Source: Siphlonurus alternatus (taxonomy: Eukaryota > Arthropoda > Insecta > Ephemeroptera > Siphlonuridae). From it: 64,000 nt of DNA. Under the pieces are notes generated by a model. The model did no database searches, had not been told where the DNA came from, and saw only the letters and a program-made list of their open reading frames with translations. Made by a program: the position numbers and the translations under genes. Shown piece after piece: positions 34,241-46,936 of this stretch (position 1 is the first letter of the stretch; every line of letters starts with the position of its first letter). Where the stretch lies: positions 35,382,979 to 35,446,978 of the forward strand of contig OX463780.1 in NCBI GenBank assembly GCA_949825025.1. The letters are read 5' to 3'.

Positions 34241-34292
34241 TATATTGTACAGGCATCATATATGATATCGATGCCTGTACAATATAATTGGA
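34241..34292. repeat. Perfect 20-bp hairpin
   Basis: AATTATATTGTACAGGCATC and its exact complement flank a 12-base loop. Short, isolated and without recognisable termini. It may be a small element or a fold-back. Confidence 0.7.
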
Positions 34293-34701
34293 AAATTTCT
34301 CTTTGTGACGTTGTTAATCACCATTCACCATAAGAATAACACATCTACACATCTAGCAATAAAAGGCATAGTGATTAACATGGGATGAAATTTGGAAACT
34401 TTCCAAGGTGATTGATATGATTGTACATCAAAATAAACACATATTGAAGCTTTTTTATCAGTGACCTATAATTAAACATTAAAGTATCTAATAATATATT
34501 TTAGTGGATTATTATAAACCTAGCTTATATAATTACATGCTTGCAGAATTTTTAAAAGAACATGCATGAATATAACATTAATATATGAACCTCATATATT
34601 AATTGAATCGAAAAATTTACTTTTATTATTAATTTATATTGTATATTACAATAAACTATAAATAATTAAGGTCTTGAATAAAAAAGACATGCATTACTTG
34701 T

Positions 34702-34748
<47 letters not shown>

Positions 34749-35084
34749 ATTTAGCTAGCTATATAGTTAAATTGATCAAAGTTAATTGAAAATTTTTTTT
34801 AACTGTATAACACATTCACCTATAATAGCTCTGTCTTAATTACTATTTATGGATATGTTTAATATACAATTATAAAAATCATGCCACTTATTAATTGTCC
34901 TTATAGCTTTTGTATTAATGCATTGAGCTATATGGTAGTTTAATAACGCCTATTATACTTTTAATATTTAAGCATAAAAGCTTTTTGCAAGCCTTTATTT
35001 TTAATTCTTCAATCAAGTGACCGCAGCCCATGGCATATATATATTATGCAGCCTTTACTTTTTATATACGTTGTACGTGATTGG

Positions 35085-35141
35085 TTATATTGAACCAGGG
35101 ACCTCACGCACAAAAGATGCGCGAGTTAGTGATACTATAAC

Positions 35142-35150
<9 letters not shown>
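35085..35150 (-). mobile_element. tRNA-like SINE head fragment
   Basis: The minus strand reads AGTGGTTATAGTATCACTA (box A-like) and GGTTCAATA (box B-like) with a tRNA-like spacing. It abuts a (TA)n tract. Confidence 0.45.
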
Positions 35151-35187
<37 letters not shown>

Positions 35188-35199
35188 TAATTAAAGAGC

Positions 35200-35246
<47 letters not shown>

Positions 35247-35944
35247 TGGCTAATTACATATCCAAAACTTGGTCTGCACTCTGTCTGCAGCTGCAAGGCA
35301 AGCCATTATATTATATGATTTATCAGATTTATATTATATACGAGCTCAGAATATGCATGTGGGATCTATAATAGAGTGTTAGCCTCACTATATATTGTTA
35401 TAACTAAACATTAAATATACTAAAAGCAGAGAAGCATTACTTTGAACATCATCAACTACCGAAAAAATATAATATATGCAGTTGGCTTGCCCCGCAAGGG
35501 ATACGGCATCATCCTACTAACGAATGAATAAATATAATAAATCCTTTAATTATGATAATATGCATGCATCAGGACCTCACTGCAAAAGCAATAGCTATAT
35601 CAAATTATCAAAGTTAATTAATTTATTATATTAAAAGATGAAAACCATAATTTGTAGGTAAAAATGTCACCCAAAAATGGAAAAACATCTTAATTGGAAT
35701 TTAGAATGCTTATAATTATTTGTAAGAAATGCATCATAAAAATTTTAAAAATGGCAAATTTGCATGAATAAAATTTGACACCTCTTTAAGTATTTTTATA
35801 CCGGATGTCAATTAAGTCAATATTTTTAAAAAATGGAGGCTCTTTATAAAGTGAGAAGAATGCTGTGTAAGTATTAAATTAAAATAAGTAGGAATGATAT
35901 ATATAAAGTTAAAACCCTCAATTAATTGACACCATTTTACCCTT

Positions 35945-36178
35945 TTGGGTGTGGCCAGGCCGATATTTAGCCTTGCCAGTAAGAGTTATCTTGTGACCAT
36001 GCTGGTGCTTACCAGGCTCCCAAAACCCTTCTCATGCACTCTTCTGGGCTCCTACTACCAGTTCTGTGCAGCCTGCACTGGTAGTGCAATACTGCAGGGC
36101 AGCGGAGTATAGACAGCCGTAAGCTGCCTTCCTTCTACCACCTCCATAATCTATTAATCAGTCACACCCATTCCAAGT
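35945..36178 (-). mobile_element. SINE body, copy 2 (head missing)
   Basis: Aligns with 21765-21995 (shared GCCAGTAAGAGTTATCTTG and GGGCTCCTACTACCAG). The tRNA head is replaced by (CA)n(TA)n at 36181-36211. Confidence 0.7.
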
Positions 36179-36211
<33 letters not shown>

Positions 36212-36663
36212 TTTATTCTATAAAAAATATAAAAATAATTAGAATTACCTAATTTTATTAATGAAAAAATTATGAAAAATACTACATTACAGTTATTGTC
36301 TTCTAATTGTGTATTTTTTATTTCATATATTAATTACTATATATATAAATAAATATATTTACCATATATATACCTGTCATTTTAGCTGCAAGTTAAAAAC
36401 AGAAATAAAAACCCTAATTTTTTTAAAACAATTTATTTACATGTTCAGTGTACAAATTATTTGTTTGAGTTTATTTATTTATTTTTATTTTTCACCCAAG
36501 TTACAATAAAGAAATATACATTGTAAAAATTAAGGATGTGGATATCAGCAAAGCACTTTGCTCATTAATTATTCTCATTAATTGTTGCATTCCAGTATCA
36601 TAAAAGAAGTGGTAGCATTGAATATTATAGTCTATCAGCCTGGAGCTCATTCTTTCACCAATA

Positions 36664-36871
36664 TTATTTTTAAAAAAATTATTGAAAATCCTTTTTGTGA
36701 CGTCACGCGGCGGCAAATCCTATCTTTTTCTTAAGGAGCGGCGTCTCGTGACGTCACAAAAAGAACTTTCAATAATTTTGGGCTCTAAAAAATTTGAAAA
36801 AAATCAGGTTAAAATAAAAACTTTGCACCCTCTATCCATTTCTGCAATAACAAACATGAGGTTGATACGCC
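36664..36871. mobile_element. TGACGTCA palindromic MITE, copy C (left end truncated)
   Basis: Keeps the GTGACGTCACGCGG core, mirrored GTGACGTCACAAAAAG and the right terminal GAGGTTGATACGCC, but lacks the outer left arm. Confidence 0.7.
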
Positions 36872-38664
36872 ATTCTATACAACTTTATTATTAAATGGAC
36901 ACAACACACCCCCTCCCTCTTTCTTGCATAACATAAAATTGATTGCATTGAAACTTAAGAGGAAACTGAGTGATTAAGTACTGAAAAAATACTGCAGTAA
37001 TTGTATGAATTGTATCTTCTATAATATTTAAATTAACAGAAAATTATCTTGTTCACATAAAATTTGAATACAAATGAATGTACTGTATTTACTGCTGATT
37101 TTAATGATTGCGATTCCGCAAGATCAGTGTTAACGCATCTCTTTTTTCAACAGCAGCTTGTCTGTTTTGTACAATGTTTTGGACACCATTATTACCTTCC
37201 TCCTCCTCATCATCACCTGAATCTCCCCCATCATTGAAATCATCTTCCACATCTGGATCAACCCATTCCCACTCACCTTGCAGTAAACAAACATTATGAA
37301 GAATACAACAACATACAATTACTAGGGGAATGTCCTCAACTTTAGTCATATCTAAATACTTAAGTCTCCTAAACCTACCCTTTAGAAGACCAAACGCCCT
37401 TTCAATAACACTTCTTGAACGAGACAAGATGATATTGAAATTTCGTTGAGCATCTGTACGATGACCATTGTCTCTAAATGGTACCATCATGGTCATACTT
37501 AATGCATATGCAGAGTCTCCAATTAAATGATTTTCTGCATCAAATTGAATGTCTCCGTTTCTGATACGCTCTGAGAGGTCAGACCGTGAATACACGTTGG
37601 CATCATGAAGAGACCCAACCTCTCCAGCGTAACAATCTATGAAGAGCATTTGGTCATCACAGACACCTTGCAATAGGATGGAAGGAAATCCTTTGCGGTT
37701 TATGTACGAGTTGCGATGTTCTTTTGGTCCTGGTATCGGTATGTGGCATCCGTCTATAGCACCAACAGTTCCTGCAATGTACAACAAAATAAATATCTGT
37801 TGCGTAAATAATGGCAGAAAAGAAACCTCCAATTGATTGATGCTAATATTTTTATTATTGGCCAATCCTCGCCTCAGAAAAGTTCCCTTTTGCAACCTTG
37901 TTAATCATCGTGATCATTAAAAAAAGAGCATAGTAATTATAACATGGCTGCATGGGGAAATTTTTACAGGTGACGAGTGTGACGACTGTATACACTCCAT
38001 TCAAATAACAAAGTAACAAGGGTCAGATCTGGGCTAGGGTTGGACTGGGGTCAAAAGGCCTACTGAGCAATGAAAGGCGGGGGCCTCTACACCTTCGGGG
38101 GGTTTGGGTGGCGCAGCCCCCCAAGCAGCCGGCTGCAGGCGCGATTTTTTTCAAAAAAGGGGCATGGCTTGCTTATATTGTTTAATACAAAAATGTCTGC
38201 ACGTCGCGAGATTTTATTTTATTTTTTTTGTGAAATTTTGGATTCTAAGGAAAAATAAAATACTTTAAACCTTTTTTGGTGCATGATAATGCGAGTCATA
38301 TTTTCTGTATATTTTTTTCTTTCACCTTTTTTTTTTTTTTTTTTTTTTTTGATTGAGGAGTTTTGCAAGGATAAAGTTCCAATGTAACTAAAACATTATT
38401 GGAACATTTTTCTGTGTAAATCTGGGTCGAAAAGTGTACAATTAGGAAAATAATTAATCTTATGAAATTATTGTGGAACATATAGACCAAAATAATTCAA
38501 TAGTAATGTACCCGAATATGTAAAAAAATAATAATAAAAGAAATGTTAATTTTGATTCACCTTTAAATTTAATTTTCAATGAGGATTATAACTACTCTCG
38601 GATTCATAAATTGAGGCACCTGAACTTTGGAAAGTATAGCTCTTGTAGCTCTGCAGGTTTCAAT

Positions 38665-38844
38665 GGGGGGCATTCACAAAGCATTTTAACCCCAACTTTA
38701 GCCCCAAGTTTTATCCCTGGTACTAAACATGGTGCTAAACTAGGAGCTAGACATGGTTAGCCCCTGGTTTAGCACCATGTTTAGTACCAGGGATAAAACT
38801 TGGGGCTAAAGTTGGGGTTAAAATGCTTTGTGAATGCCCCCCAT
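38665..38844. mobile_element. Palindromic Harbinger-type MITE
   Basis: Almost fully self-complementary. The termini GGGGGGCATTCACAAAGC and the mirrored GTTTAGCACCATGTTTAG arms resemble GGG-starting Harbinger MITEs. The flanks (TCA/TTA) are suggestive of a diverged 3-bp duplication. Confidence 0.7.
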
Positions 38845-40439
38845 TAAGTCCAGAATATTGTAAAAAACATACTGACACACATGCAGCAAATTTATTTCTT
38901 ATTTTATATTGGTAATTTCATATTTTTGAAGCAAAATTTTTAATTTCTGTTTTTTTTTTTTTTTTTTTTTGACAGAAAAACCTTGGCTTCTTTCAATGGA
39001 TTTTCATGACTTTTCCGATTTGCGCACATGGCACTTAAAAATTCAAATAAAATTAACAAAACATGTTATGACCCTTTAATATTTAAAACAAACAAATGAA
39101 AATATGTACATTGCGATAAAAATAGTTTGATTGTCCTGATTTGAAAAATTAATTTTTAATTAAATAGAAAGTGAGAAGTGTATCTCCTCCATAGAGAAAC
39201 TTTTTTTTCTGGAAAAACAATCATAAATTTTTGAAATAAATTTTTTAATAAATTTTTTGAATAAATTTTTGAATTGCATCCAACGTAAAATAATATTTGC
39301 CAACCAAAAATTTTGTTTGGAATATATTTCTTATTCGAAACTTTATCAATTTTAAAATAATTTTGTATAGTTTTAGACGGCGTTGAGTAGTTAAACGATA
39401 AAAAATTAAAAAATCAATAAAGCTTTGAATAAAAAATACATTCCCAGAAAATATTTTGTTACCTAAATTTGGATGAATTGTTTATTTTCCGAAAAATGTT
39501 TTTTTAGGGAGCAGATACAGTTCTTACTTCTTATTTAATTAAAAATAGATTAAATTAGGACAATTAAACCTTTTTATCGCAATGCACGTATTTTCACCCG
39601 TTCATTTTTTTTATATATATTTCAGTGTCATGTGTATTATGTGTAGTTGCTTAACCGTTCTCGAAAAATTACGGAATTCATTACAAAATATATTGCGGTA
39701 TACGTTAAAATCCCTCCAATTTTAATTTTCAGGTCAAAATTAGATTTTCTCTTTTTTTTTTCCATTTCCTAAAAAAAGTAGTTGTACTGCATTCTGGGCC
39801 GGATATGCAGTTTCTCATTTAAGTGATTTCAGCATTTTAAATCATGCACGACGAATAGAAAAAAAATACTATATAATAACAAACAAAAATATGTAATGAA
39901 AAATACAAATACGTGCTTTACATCTTATCGTCTTATATATGAAGAAGACTACGAATTACAACAAAGCAGAGCTAGCAGAAGATTTTGTAAAAAAAAAAAA
40001 AAAAACTTTAAAATTTTATCTATTATAATTTATGTAATTTTGAAAATAAAATTTATTATTATTATTATTATTTTTTTAAATTCAATAATACATGCACCTT
40101 TCCGGATTGGTGTTTGGAGTTCCCGACCGTTCTGGCTTATTTTTATCACTAGTTAATATATTATATTATAAAAGATGATGTCCATATATATTTAAAAAAA
40201 ATAAAACATATATTATATACCGGAACAGAAAATGTTAATAATAAATTTGACTTAGCAAGACCAAGGGGCCTTGCAGGACCAAGGGGCCTTCAGGGCTTTA
40301 CATCTTGATTTAATTACTCTACGTTAATTTTCCAAAATTATTTTCCTTCGTTTTTCTTACATCTTTTCCGATCGCGATGTTTAAAGGGCCTTTTGGTCAT
40401 ATGAGGGAGAATTACATAATACTTTTTTTTTTCAGAAAT

Positions 40440-40567
40440 GTAAGGACCCTCTCGGCCCTCGGCACGGCAGTTGGAGGCCCCCTAAAAATAATAAAGGTAG
40501 GTCCTCATTATGAGAGCCTACCTGTTATATTTTTGGGGGTCCTCCAACTGCATGTGCCAATCCTTAT
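40440..40567. repeat. GC-richer inverted repeat
   Basis: TAAGGACC...GGCACGGCAGTTGGAGG pairs with CCTCCAACTGCATGTGCC...CCTTA. Noncoding, in a transposase intron. Confidence 0.55.
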
Positions 40568-41549
40568 ATTTTCTCATCAAAGTTATTATGTAATTGTTGT
40601 CTTTTTGTTTTAAAAATTTCTGGCACTTCAAAATTGAAAATTCGTAGTAAATAAATTGAAATGTATAAGAAGTAATTGATTATTATGAATATATAATACC
40701 TATTAAACATAATTGTCAGTTCTTTCTACTGTTAAGCCTCTTGTTTTACTCTACATCTTCAGAACACTGTGTCTACATTAAATCTTACATCGCTTCGCGA
40801 TGTAGGGAGGGCCTACTTCACTCTGGGGGGGCCTACTTTTAACATTTTGGGGGCCTCCAACCAGGGAGGCCTACTGAGCGATTGCTCATCAACTCTTATG
40901 GCCAGTCCGAGCCGGGGCCGGGCATCTGGCCAATTCAATGTAGAGCCGGATCAGACACTTTTATTGGAAGGCAGTTTACACATTTTTCTTACACCTTCCT
41001 TTCCTCCCCCCTTCCCTCCCCCCCCCCCAAAAATAAATAATAATAATAAATAAGTTTCCCATCACCCATTCCTTATGGTGGCAATCAATTTGTTTACTCT
41101 CACAAAATTTATCACTGCAAAAGAGTTAGTTACTTGAAGAGTATAACATTTTTAATAATGTTGAGTTTTATATGTTGAGAAAAAGAAAGGACTGAATGTG
41201 TAAAAAGTAAGCACTGAAATTAAACACATTATTTGGATTTTTTTTTTTTTATTTTTTAATTACCTGGAAAACCTCTGTTGCCTCGGAACCCTTCAATGAT
41301 TCTCCTCGTACGAGCTGCATTCGGCCAATACCCTGCTCCCTGTTGAGTTCCATCAAGGCTCTACACACTCTCTGGCAGCAAACCCAAGCTGAAGATTTGG
41401 CAACACCAAATCTATCGGCTACAGACCTAGGCAAATGAAATGAAATATATTAAAACACTGCACAACAACCCAAAAATATATTGAAAGTTAACAAGTTTTA
41501 TGTTAAATATTTTTGTTTTACTTTCTTTAGTTGAAACTATTGTACTGTG

Positions 41550-41805
41550 AAGGTGCTTTGACATATTCGGAAATCGCTACGGAAACACGCAGTAGCAAAT
41601 GTTGTTGATTATGACGTAGAGATCGGGATCTGCTGCTGCTGCGGCGTTCTGCGTAACGCGGTAGCAAAATCAAACTCATCTCGGTTTTGCTACGGCATTC
41701 ATATGATATTCTGCCGCTGCTGCCACAGAAGATCGAGAATATGTGAAAGGCTTACGGCATTGCTACGGAACTCCGTAGCGATTTTCGAATTTGTGATAGC
41801 ACCTT
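41550..41805. mobile_element. Palindromic MITE, AAGGTGCT family
   Basis: AAGGTGCTTTGACATATTCG is mirrored at the right end, with GCTACGGAA and GGTAGCAAAA arms. A shorter relative lies at 43230-43348. Confidence 0.65.
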
Positions 41806-42459
41806 AACTGTGCATGAGTGAACCACTTGACCTCATTGTCAGTGCGGCATCTGTGCTGATGGATTAGCGTGCATAAATGTAAATTCTTTGTGAAAACTTT
41901 ACCATGCATTGCACATCAGCAGCAAATTTGGGGAAAAGTTAACATTAAAATGATGGCGTTTATTATTATTTTTTTTTGTACATTCCACTTTTATGTAGTA
42001 CTGTACCCGTACCAGTAAATTTTAATGGATTGTCAACTTATATGTTTGCAAACATGTGCATACATATAAGATATATGCATACTGTAAGCTAAAGTCAGTT
42101 TAATATATTTATATAGTGCATGCACATGCTGGAGTGGCAATCATGGTGCCTGTTATTTGAGAAAATGCATGGCCATTTTAATTAGCCAAGCTCCAAAAAT
42201 GCAAAGTTGGCCTCATAGAAACGTAGCGAGTGGAATCACAATATTAACAGTATACAGTTACAGGGTGTCGCTAAAAGTTGGATGTAGTTAAAATGGGCAA
42301 CTGAGGTTGAAACGTTTATATATTATATTCATAGAGCAATTATTTTTATTTCTTTTTGCAAAAATATGCACTGTGAGAATCATGGAATGTACAGTATTTA
42401 TAATTCAGCACATCTCAGTGCATGCTGATAAACTTTTGTTAAAAATAAAAATCAGAAAT

Positions 42460-42816
42460 CGGGATTTCTATCCCAAAATGATAGAGCAACTGGGATGGGA
42501 GGATCTGGAGGAAAGGAGGAAGCAAAGTAGACTGACAGCAATGTATAAAATAACTAGGAACCAAAAGGGCTGGGAGGAGCTTAGCGATCGTACTGAGGAA
42601 GGGCGTTATAAAGGTAGGAGGGACCATGATTGGAAGCTGGAGTATAGGAGAAGCAAAAATGATGTGGGCAAGTATTCTTTTTTGAGAAGAACGGTGAGGG
42701 AGTGGAATTTGTTGGACTCTGGGCTTGTGGATGCTCGGAGTGTTGGTGAGTTCAGGGAGGGGCTGAGAGAGTCAGCCGCAAGCAAGCGAGCCACCGTGGT
42801 GGAATACCCACAATAG
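42460..42816 (+). pseudogene. LINE reverse-transcriptase C-terminal fragment 1
   Basis: In-frame residues MIEQLGWEDLEERRKQSRL ... YSFLRRTVREWNLL are the usual C-terminal tail of CR1/jockey-type non-LTR reverse transcriptases. 5' truncated. The upstream part of the ORF (42307-42460) is unrelated. Confidence 0.6.
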
Positions 42817-42903
42817 CCGCAAGCAGTGGTGTATGCATGTAATGTGTACACACTGCTACTGTATCTATCTATCTGTATACTTCAGCCTTTAACTTTCCTT
42901 AAA

Positions 42904-43065
42904 GCTGGAGTTCAGGGGTAGTGGAAGCGATGTGGGAAAGTACTCCTTCATAAACCGAACAGTGAGGGAGTGGAACTCCCTGCCATCCGAGGTGGTGGGG
43001 GCGGAGAGTTACGGGGGATTTAAGAGTGCGTTGAGCACTATATTGCGAGCCACCGTGGTTTAGCC
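42904..43065 (+). pseudogene. LINE C-terminal fragment 2
   Basis: Reads KLEFRGSGSDVGKYSFINRT then VREWNSLP and stops at TAG, parallel to the end of fragment 1. Both share ATTGCGAGCCACCGTGGT-like 3' sequence. Confidence 0.55.
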
Positions 43066-43940
43066 ACATTTGCCGCAGAGCGTTAAAAATCTAATCTAAA
43101 TATTAAATTCCCCCGTTGGTGTCCAGTACATTGTTGTGTTAAGTCTTGTTAACTCATGCATGCCAAAAGTGTCCTAATCAGATCATGCAGATATACATTA
43201 CTCATGTATGCATACTCGTATATGCTGAATAAAGGAGCTTACATATTCAGAAACCGCTACCGCAAAACACCAAGTTCCGTAAGATAATCTTGATTTTCCT
43301 ACAGCATGCCGCAGCAGTTTTCAAATACAGTATGTGAAAGCTCTTTTATCTTTTAAAAGCATTCGCCCTCTATTGCAATTTTTAATGAAAAATAAAAGCA
43401 CTGCTGTACACTCACCTAAAGGATTCTTTGTTCGCCAACACCCAGAGTCCAATAAGAAGTTGCTTGCTCACATCAATCATTTGTCGGCCTGGTGCAAACG
43501 GCAACCTATTGTTTGCTAAATGACCTGCTATTTCCTCTAATAGATGTTGAAAAGTAGCCGGCATCATTCTGAAATGTTCCCTGAATTGAGTTGGATTTTG
43601 AAGAGGCACTGTTGTTTCAGCGTAGCCTTGCACTTTCTCCAGACTGGTCACAACAGGAGCATCTTCTTCCTCGGAACTACTGTTTTCTGTACTGTCTGAA
43701 TCTGAAGATTCGGAAGAAGAATCGAGTAAAAGTTCTAAAGGAAATGCGAGATTTATTGAGGCCAAAGAAGCACAATAAATTATTCCTGCTGTAATATCAT
43801 CAGCAGCAGGCTCCATTTTCACCGGATTCTCCCGCCGGAACACAGCTGATAGTCAGCTGGAGCGTTTTTTTTTCCTTGGCCAGCCCGTGACGTAAATATG
43901 ACGTTTCATACCAAGTGACCAAGGTCACCGCCATTTTACC

Positions 43941-43984
43941 CAGCCCGGGCCAGCCCGGGCTGGCCCGTGAATTCGAACGCACTC
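43941..43984 (-). repeat. Right terminal inverted repeat of the Harbinger-like element
   Basis: Complement of 28493-28536 with two mismatches. It lies about 100 bp upstream of the transposase start. Confidence 0.85.
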
Positions 43985-45792
43985 GTTAACTTTAAATAGG
44001 CACGAGCACAGTACAGGAAAGATAGTAGCCAAACTCCCATTATACCTGCGCTACGGGGGAGCTGAAGTCAATTTTTGACACTTTTTGAATATTGGGTTAA
44101 GAGCTTACTTTTTTTTTGTAAAAAATACTAGATTTTTTTTCTAATATTTTAGTGAAAGTTTCACTGTGCTAGCTTTAATAATTTCCGAGTTAGAGCAGAT
44201 CATAGTTGATTCTCCTATACCATAACATTGCAGGATGCCCCATTTGGTCGTGCCCCTTTCCTATGATTTTAACATTGCGGCGGACAAACATGCCGTTGAC
44301 GCGAGCAGTTTTCGACTTCGATTCTAACATACGACTTTCTCTACTATAATATCTTCTCTATACTGTGGGCACGAGCGTAGCACGAGCAGGGCACGATACC
44401 GACGACACGACCCGCACGACTCGAGTGCCATATATATATATGACGCCCGTGACGAACAGATCATGCATGAAATGAAATTTATCAAAACAAAATATAATTA
44501 TGTATGAATGAAACATAATTATGAAATTTTATAAATAATAAAGGTGGATTTTCATGAGTGACAAAAGCGATGCGGTGCGATTTGACGTAAAAGCTAAGAA
44601 AACCTATGCGGCGGCGAATTCCGAGGGAGGATGGGAACAGATGATTCCCGAAAGCTAATAAAGAAAACAGGTGCACCTGAAGTGTAGTGATGATAAAAAA
44701 AACATTAACATTATAATTCAGTGCTCAAGTTTCTCGACGTACTACAACAAAATCGACGAGTGGAAACAGTCCGGTAAGATTCAATTACCATTTATTATAA
44801 TTTATAATGAACCCTCGTCAGAAAACCTTCTTTATATTATAATGTAACTTTTTGTAGCTGAAAGTCCTCCCGCCGAAAATTTAGCGTACGATCGGAACCG
44901 GAACACCATTTCTGGCCCAGAGTCTGTATAATATTATATATATCAGATTCCTGTGAGAAAATCAAGAAATTGCATTTAATATTAAATATATATTTTTTAA
45001 GTTTCTTACGGGAAATTCATGGGTTTTTAAACCAATTTGAGCCCGAGGACCGCAAAGTCCCCCGTCCATCTGCCTTATATAATATACAGTATGTACATAC
45101 GATATAAGGTCAATTGGATGTAGAAAGTGCCATGTACACCGAGCAGGGTTTACGAACAGGCCTATATAATTACGTCACAGCGCTATACGGGTCTTTCACC
45201 ATACGTCACAAAAATATGACGTCACGTGAATGTAGGCAAAAAGCACCTATTTAACATGGTAGTAGCATACCAAAAACTATTTATTTTCTGCGATATGACA
45301 ATCGTGGTACATTTGACAATTATGTTATTTGATAGATTGAGATGTCAAGTAAATGGAAAAAAATACAATATTTGCCAATGATATCTGTGAAAAATACAAT
45401 AAATCAATAAATAAAATGTAAATCGACTCCAAATTTCACGTCAATAATGACCATTTTACGACACTTATGCACTGATATTGACCCTAAGATTCTTAAAAAA
45501 ATTCAGCCAATCACCGGCCATTGCTTTCCCCGCGGACTTTTGAATACGAGGGGGAAACGGAACAACAAAAAGTAATGATAAAGAAACTAGGTAAAATAAA
45601 AAAAATGTATATGTTCAAGTTATGTACATTTATTTCTTACGTATATATTATTGTTAAAAAAAAATTAAAATATGTTAAATTAGGAGGAATAAATCAAGTG
45701 ATTCCAGTTCCCTCTCAGTACCTACTGCTGAATGTAAACAACAACAAAGCCAAGCAAACGCTATATATGGATCACGGCTGACTCGTCCAACC

Positions 45793-46202
45793 CAAAGCGT
45801 ACTAAGATTATATTAATTAAAGCGTGTCACATCCAATTAGTAGGCCCTACACCACGCTTTAGTTCAAAATATTGACACTACGAGGTGTTGGCGCTACTGA
45901 CACGTAGAAAACAGTTGAATTACGAAATTTAAAAAAAATAATTGATTGATAAATAATTAAATACTGTTTTGAATTATTAATTAATTTTATTAACAATAAT
46001 AATTAATTTATTAATATTTTGAAAATTTTCTTTTTCGTTTTTTTTTTTAAGCCGGAAATGCTTCGCTTTCCGATGCTTTTATGAAAAGTACGTGTCAGCA
46101 GCGCCATTGTGGGCAAAATAGAAAACAACGAGCATTGAATTTTCATAATACAGCAACTTTAATTATGCGATACGCTTTAATATTATAATCTTAGTACGCT
46201 TT
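45793..46202. mobile_element. MITE with AAAGCGTACTAAG termini
   Basis: AAAGCGTACTAAGATTATA at the left is mirrored at 46171-46202. The interior carries partial pairing (ACTGACACGT and ACGTGTCAGC). Confidence 0.65.
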
Positions 46203-46756
46203 GGTCCAACCCATTCACACTTCGCCAGCCAATTAAGTTTTCTCTAGTAAGTATAATAGTAACCCTTCAGCTGCATGTCGTTCTCAGAAACACAGTTCGC
46301 CGTCCTTTATTTTATTTATTATTTTACTTGTTAAATTTATATATTATTATATTATAGTTATAAAAATATTTTAGATTTATTTTTACCCGGCCTTTATAGA
46401 AAAATATTGAGCAAATTCAATTGGAATATTTAATTTTTATTGTTTATACACGGGTGCATAGCATACCACACATGACACAACATGTCGTATGTCGTATGCA
46501 GCATCGTAGTCCTCAAACACTGATGGACAAAGAGTGCGGCGCGCATCAGGGTATAAGCCATGATAGAGAATTATACAAAGAAAATGGAAAACCTGCATGA
46601 AATTTTATTGAACTTTTTTTATTAATACTATATTTTCATTTTATTTATTTGAACATTATAATCATGCAAGTCTGCTTTAACGAGTAAGCGAGTATATAAG
46701 TCGGAATCAGGGCTAATCCTCCTATCAATGGAGGATTAGCCCTGGTCGAATGTTCC

Positions 46757-46837
46757 ATGTATATATATTTATATACAATATATATATATATATATACAAT
46801 ATATATATACACAATATATATATATATATATATATAT

Positions 46838-46934
<97 letters not shown>
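46757..46934. repeat. (TA)n microsatellite
   Basis: About 175 bp of almost pure TA. ORFs of alternating Ile and Tyr across it are artefacts. Confidence 0.95.

Positions 46935-46936
<2 letters not shown>

Larger units (their letters stand above)
33641..37100. other. AT-rich spacer between the convergent transposon genes
   Basis: No gene. It contains a half copy of the TTAA MITE (33950-34065), (TA)n at 34705-34746, 35141-35180 and 35200-35243, SINE pieces (below) and a TGACGTCA MITE copy (36664-36871). Confidence 0.55.
37101..43843 (-). pseudogene. PIF/Harbinger DDE transposase, 3 exons, one frameshift
   Basis: Exons 43843-~43410, 41426-41264 and 37771-37101. Exon 1 (start at 43843 or Met10) carries an acidic Ser-rich lead and a helical segment ending LIGLWVLANKESFR. 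Exon 2 continues SVADRFGVAKSSAWVC, then must shift one base between ELNREQG and YWPNAARTRR to reach ...GFPG; exon 3 gives TVGAIDGCHIPIPGP. The DDE triad is visible: D in GAIDGCH, D in LHDANVY, E in VIERAFGLLKGRFR. The frameshift, consistent with a 1-bp deletion, makes this copy probably inactive unless it is a sequence error. Introns of 3.5 and 2 kb are stuffed with other repeats. Confidence 0.82.
28493..43984. mobile_element. PIF/Harbinger-like DNA transposon (~15.5 kb)
   Basis: Inverted termini 28493-28536 and 43941-43984 match at 42 of 44 positions (GAGTGCGTT(T/C)GAATTCAC, then a GGGCCAGCCCGGGCTGGCC core). They bracket exactly the two genes expected of Harbinger elements: a MYB/SANT-like DNA-binding protein (plus strand, left) and a DDE transposase (minus strand, right), convergent. 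I could not see a target duplication (AAG left, GTT right). The interior also holds a tandem duplication, SINE and LINE fragments and several MITEs, so it is old. Size and intron load are unusual for the superfamily. The alternative is two separate decayed insertions, but the matching termini argue against it. Confidence 0.72.

Noticed and set aside
38030..40930. Possible further DNA element with GGACTGG and GGCCTACTGAGC words near both ends
   Set aside because: Similarity between the ends is short and patchy, and no coding or clear termini were found.
46706..46742. Hairpin considered as a transcription terminator
   Set aside because: Intrinsic terminators are bacterial; the window is clearly nuclear DNA of an animal.
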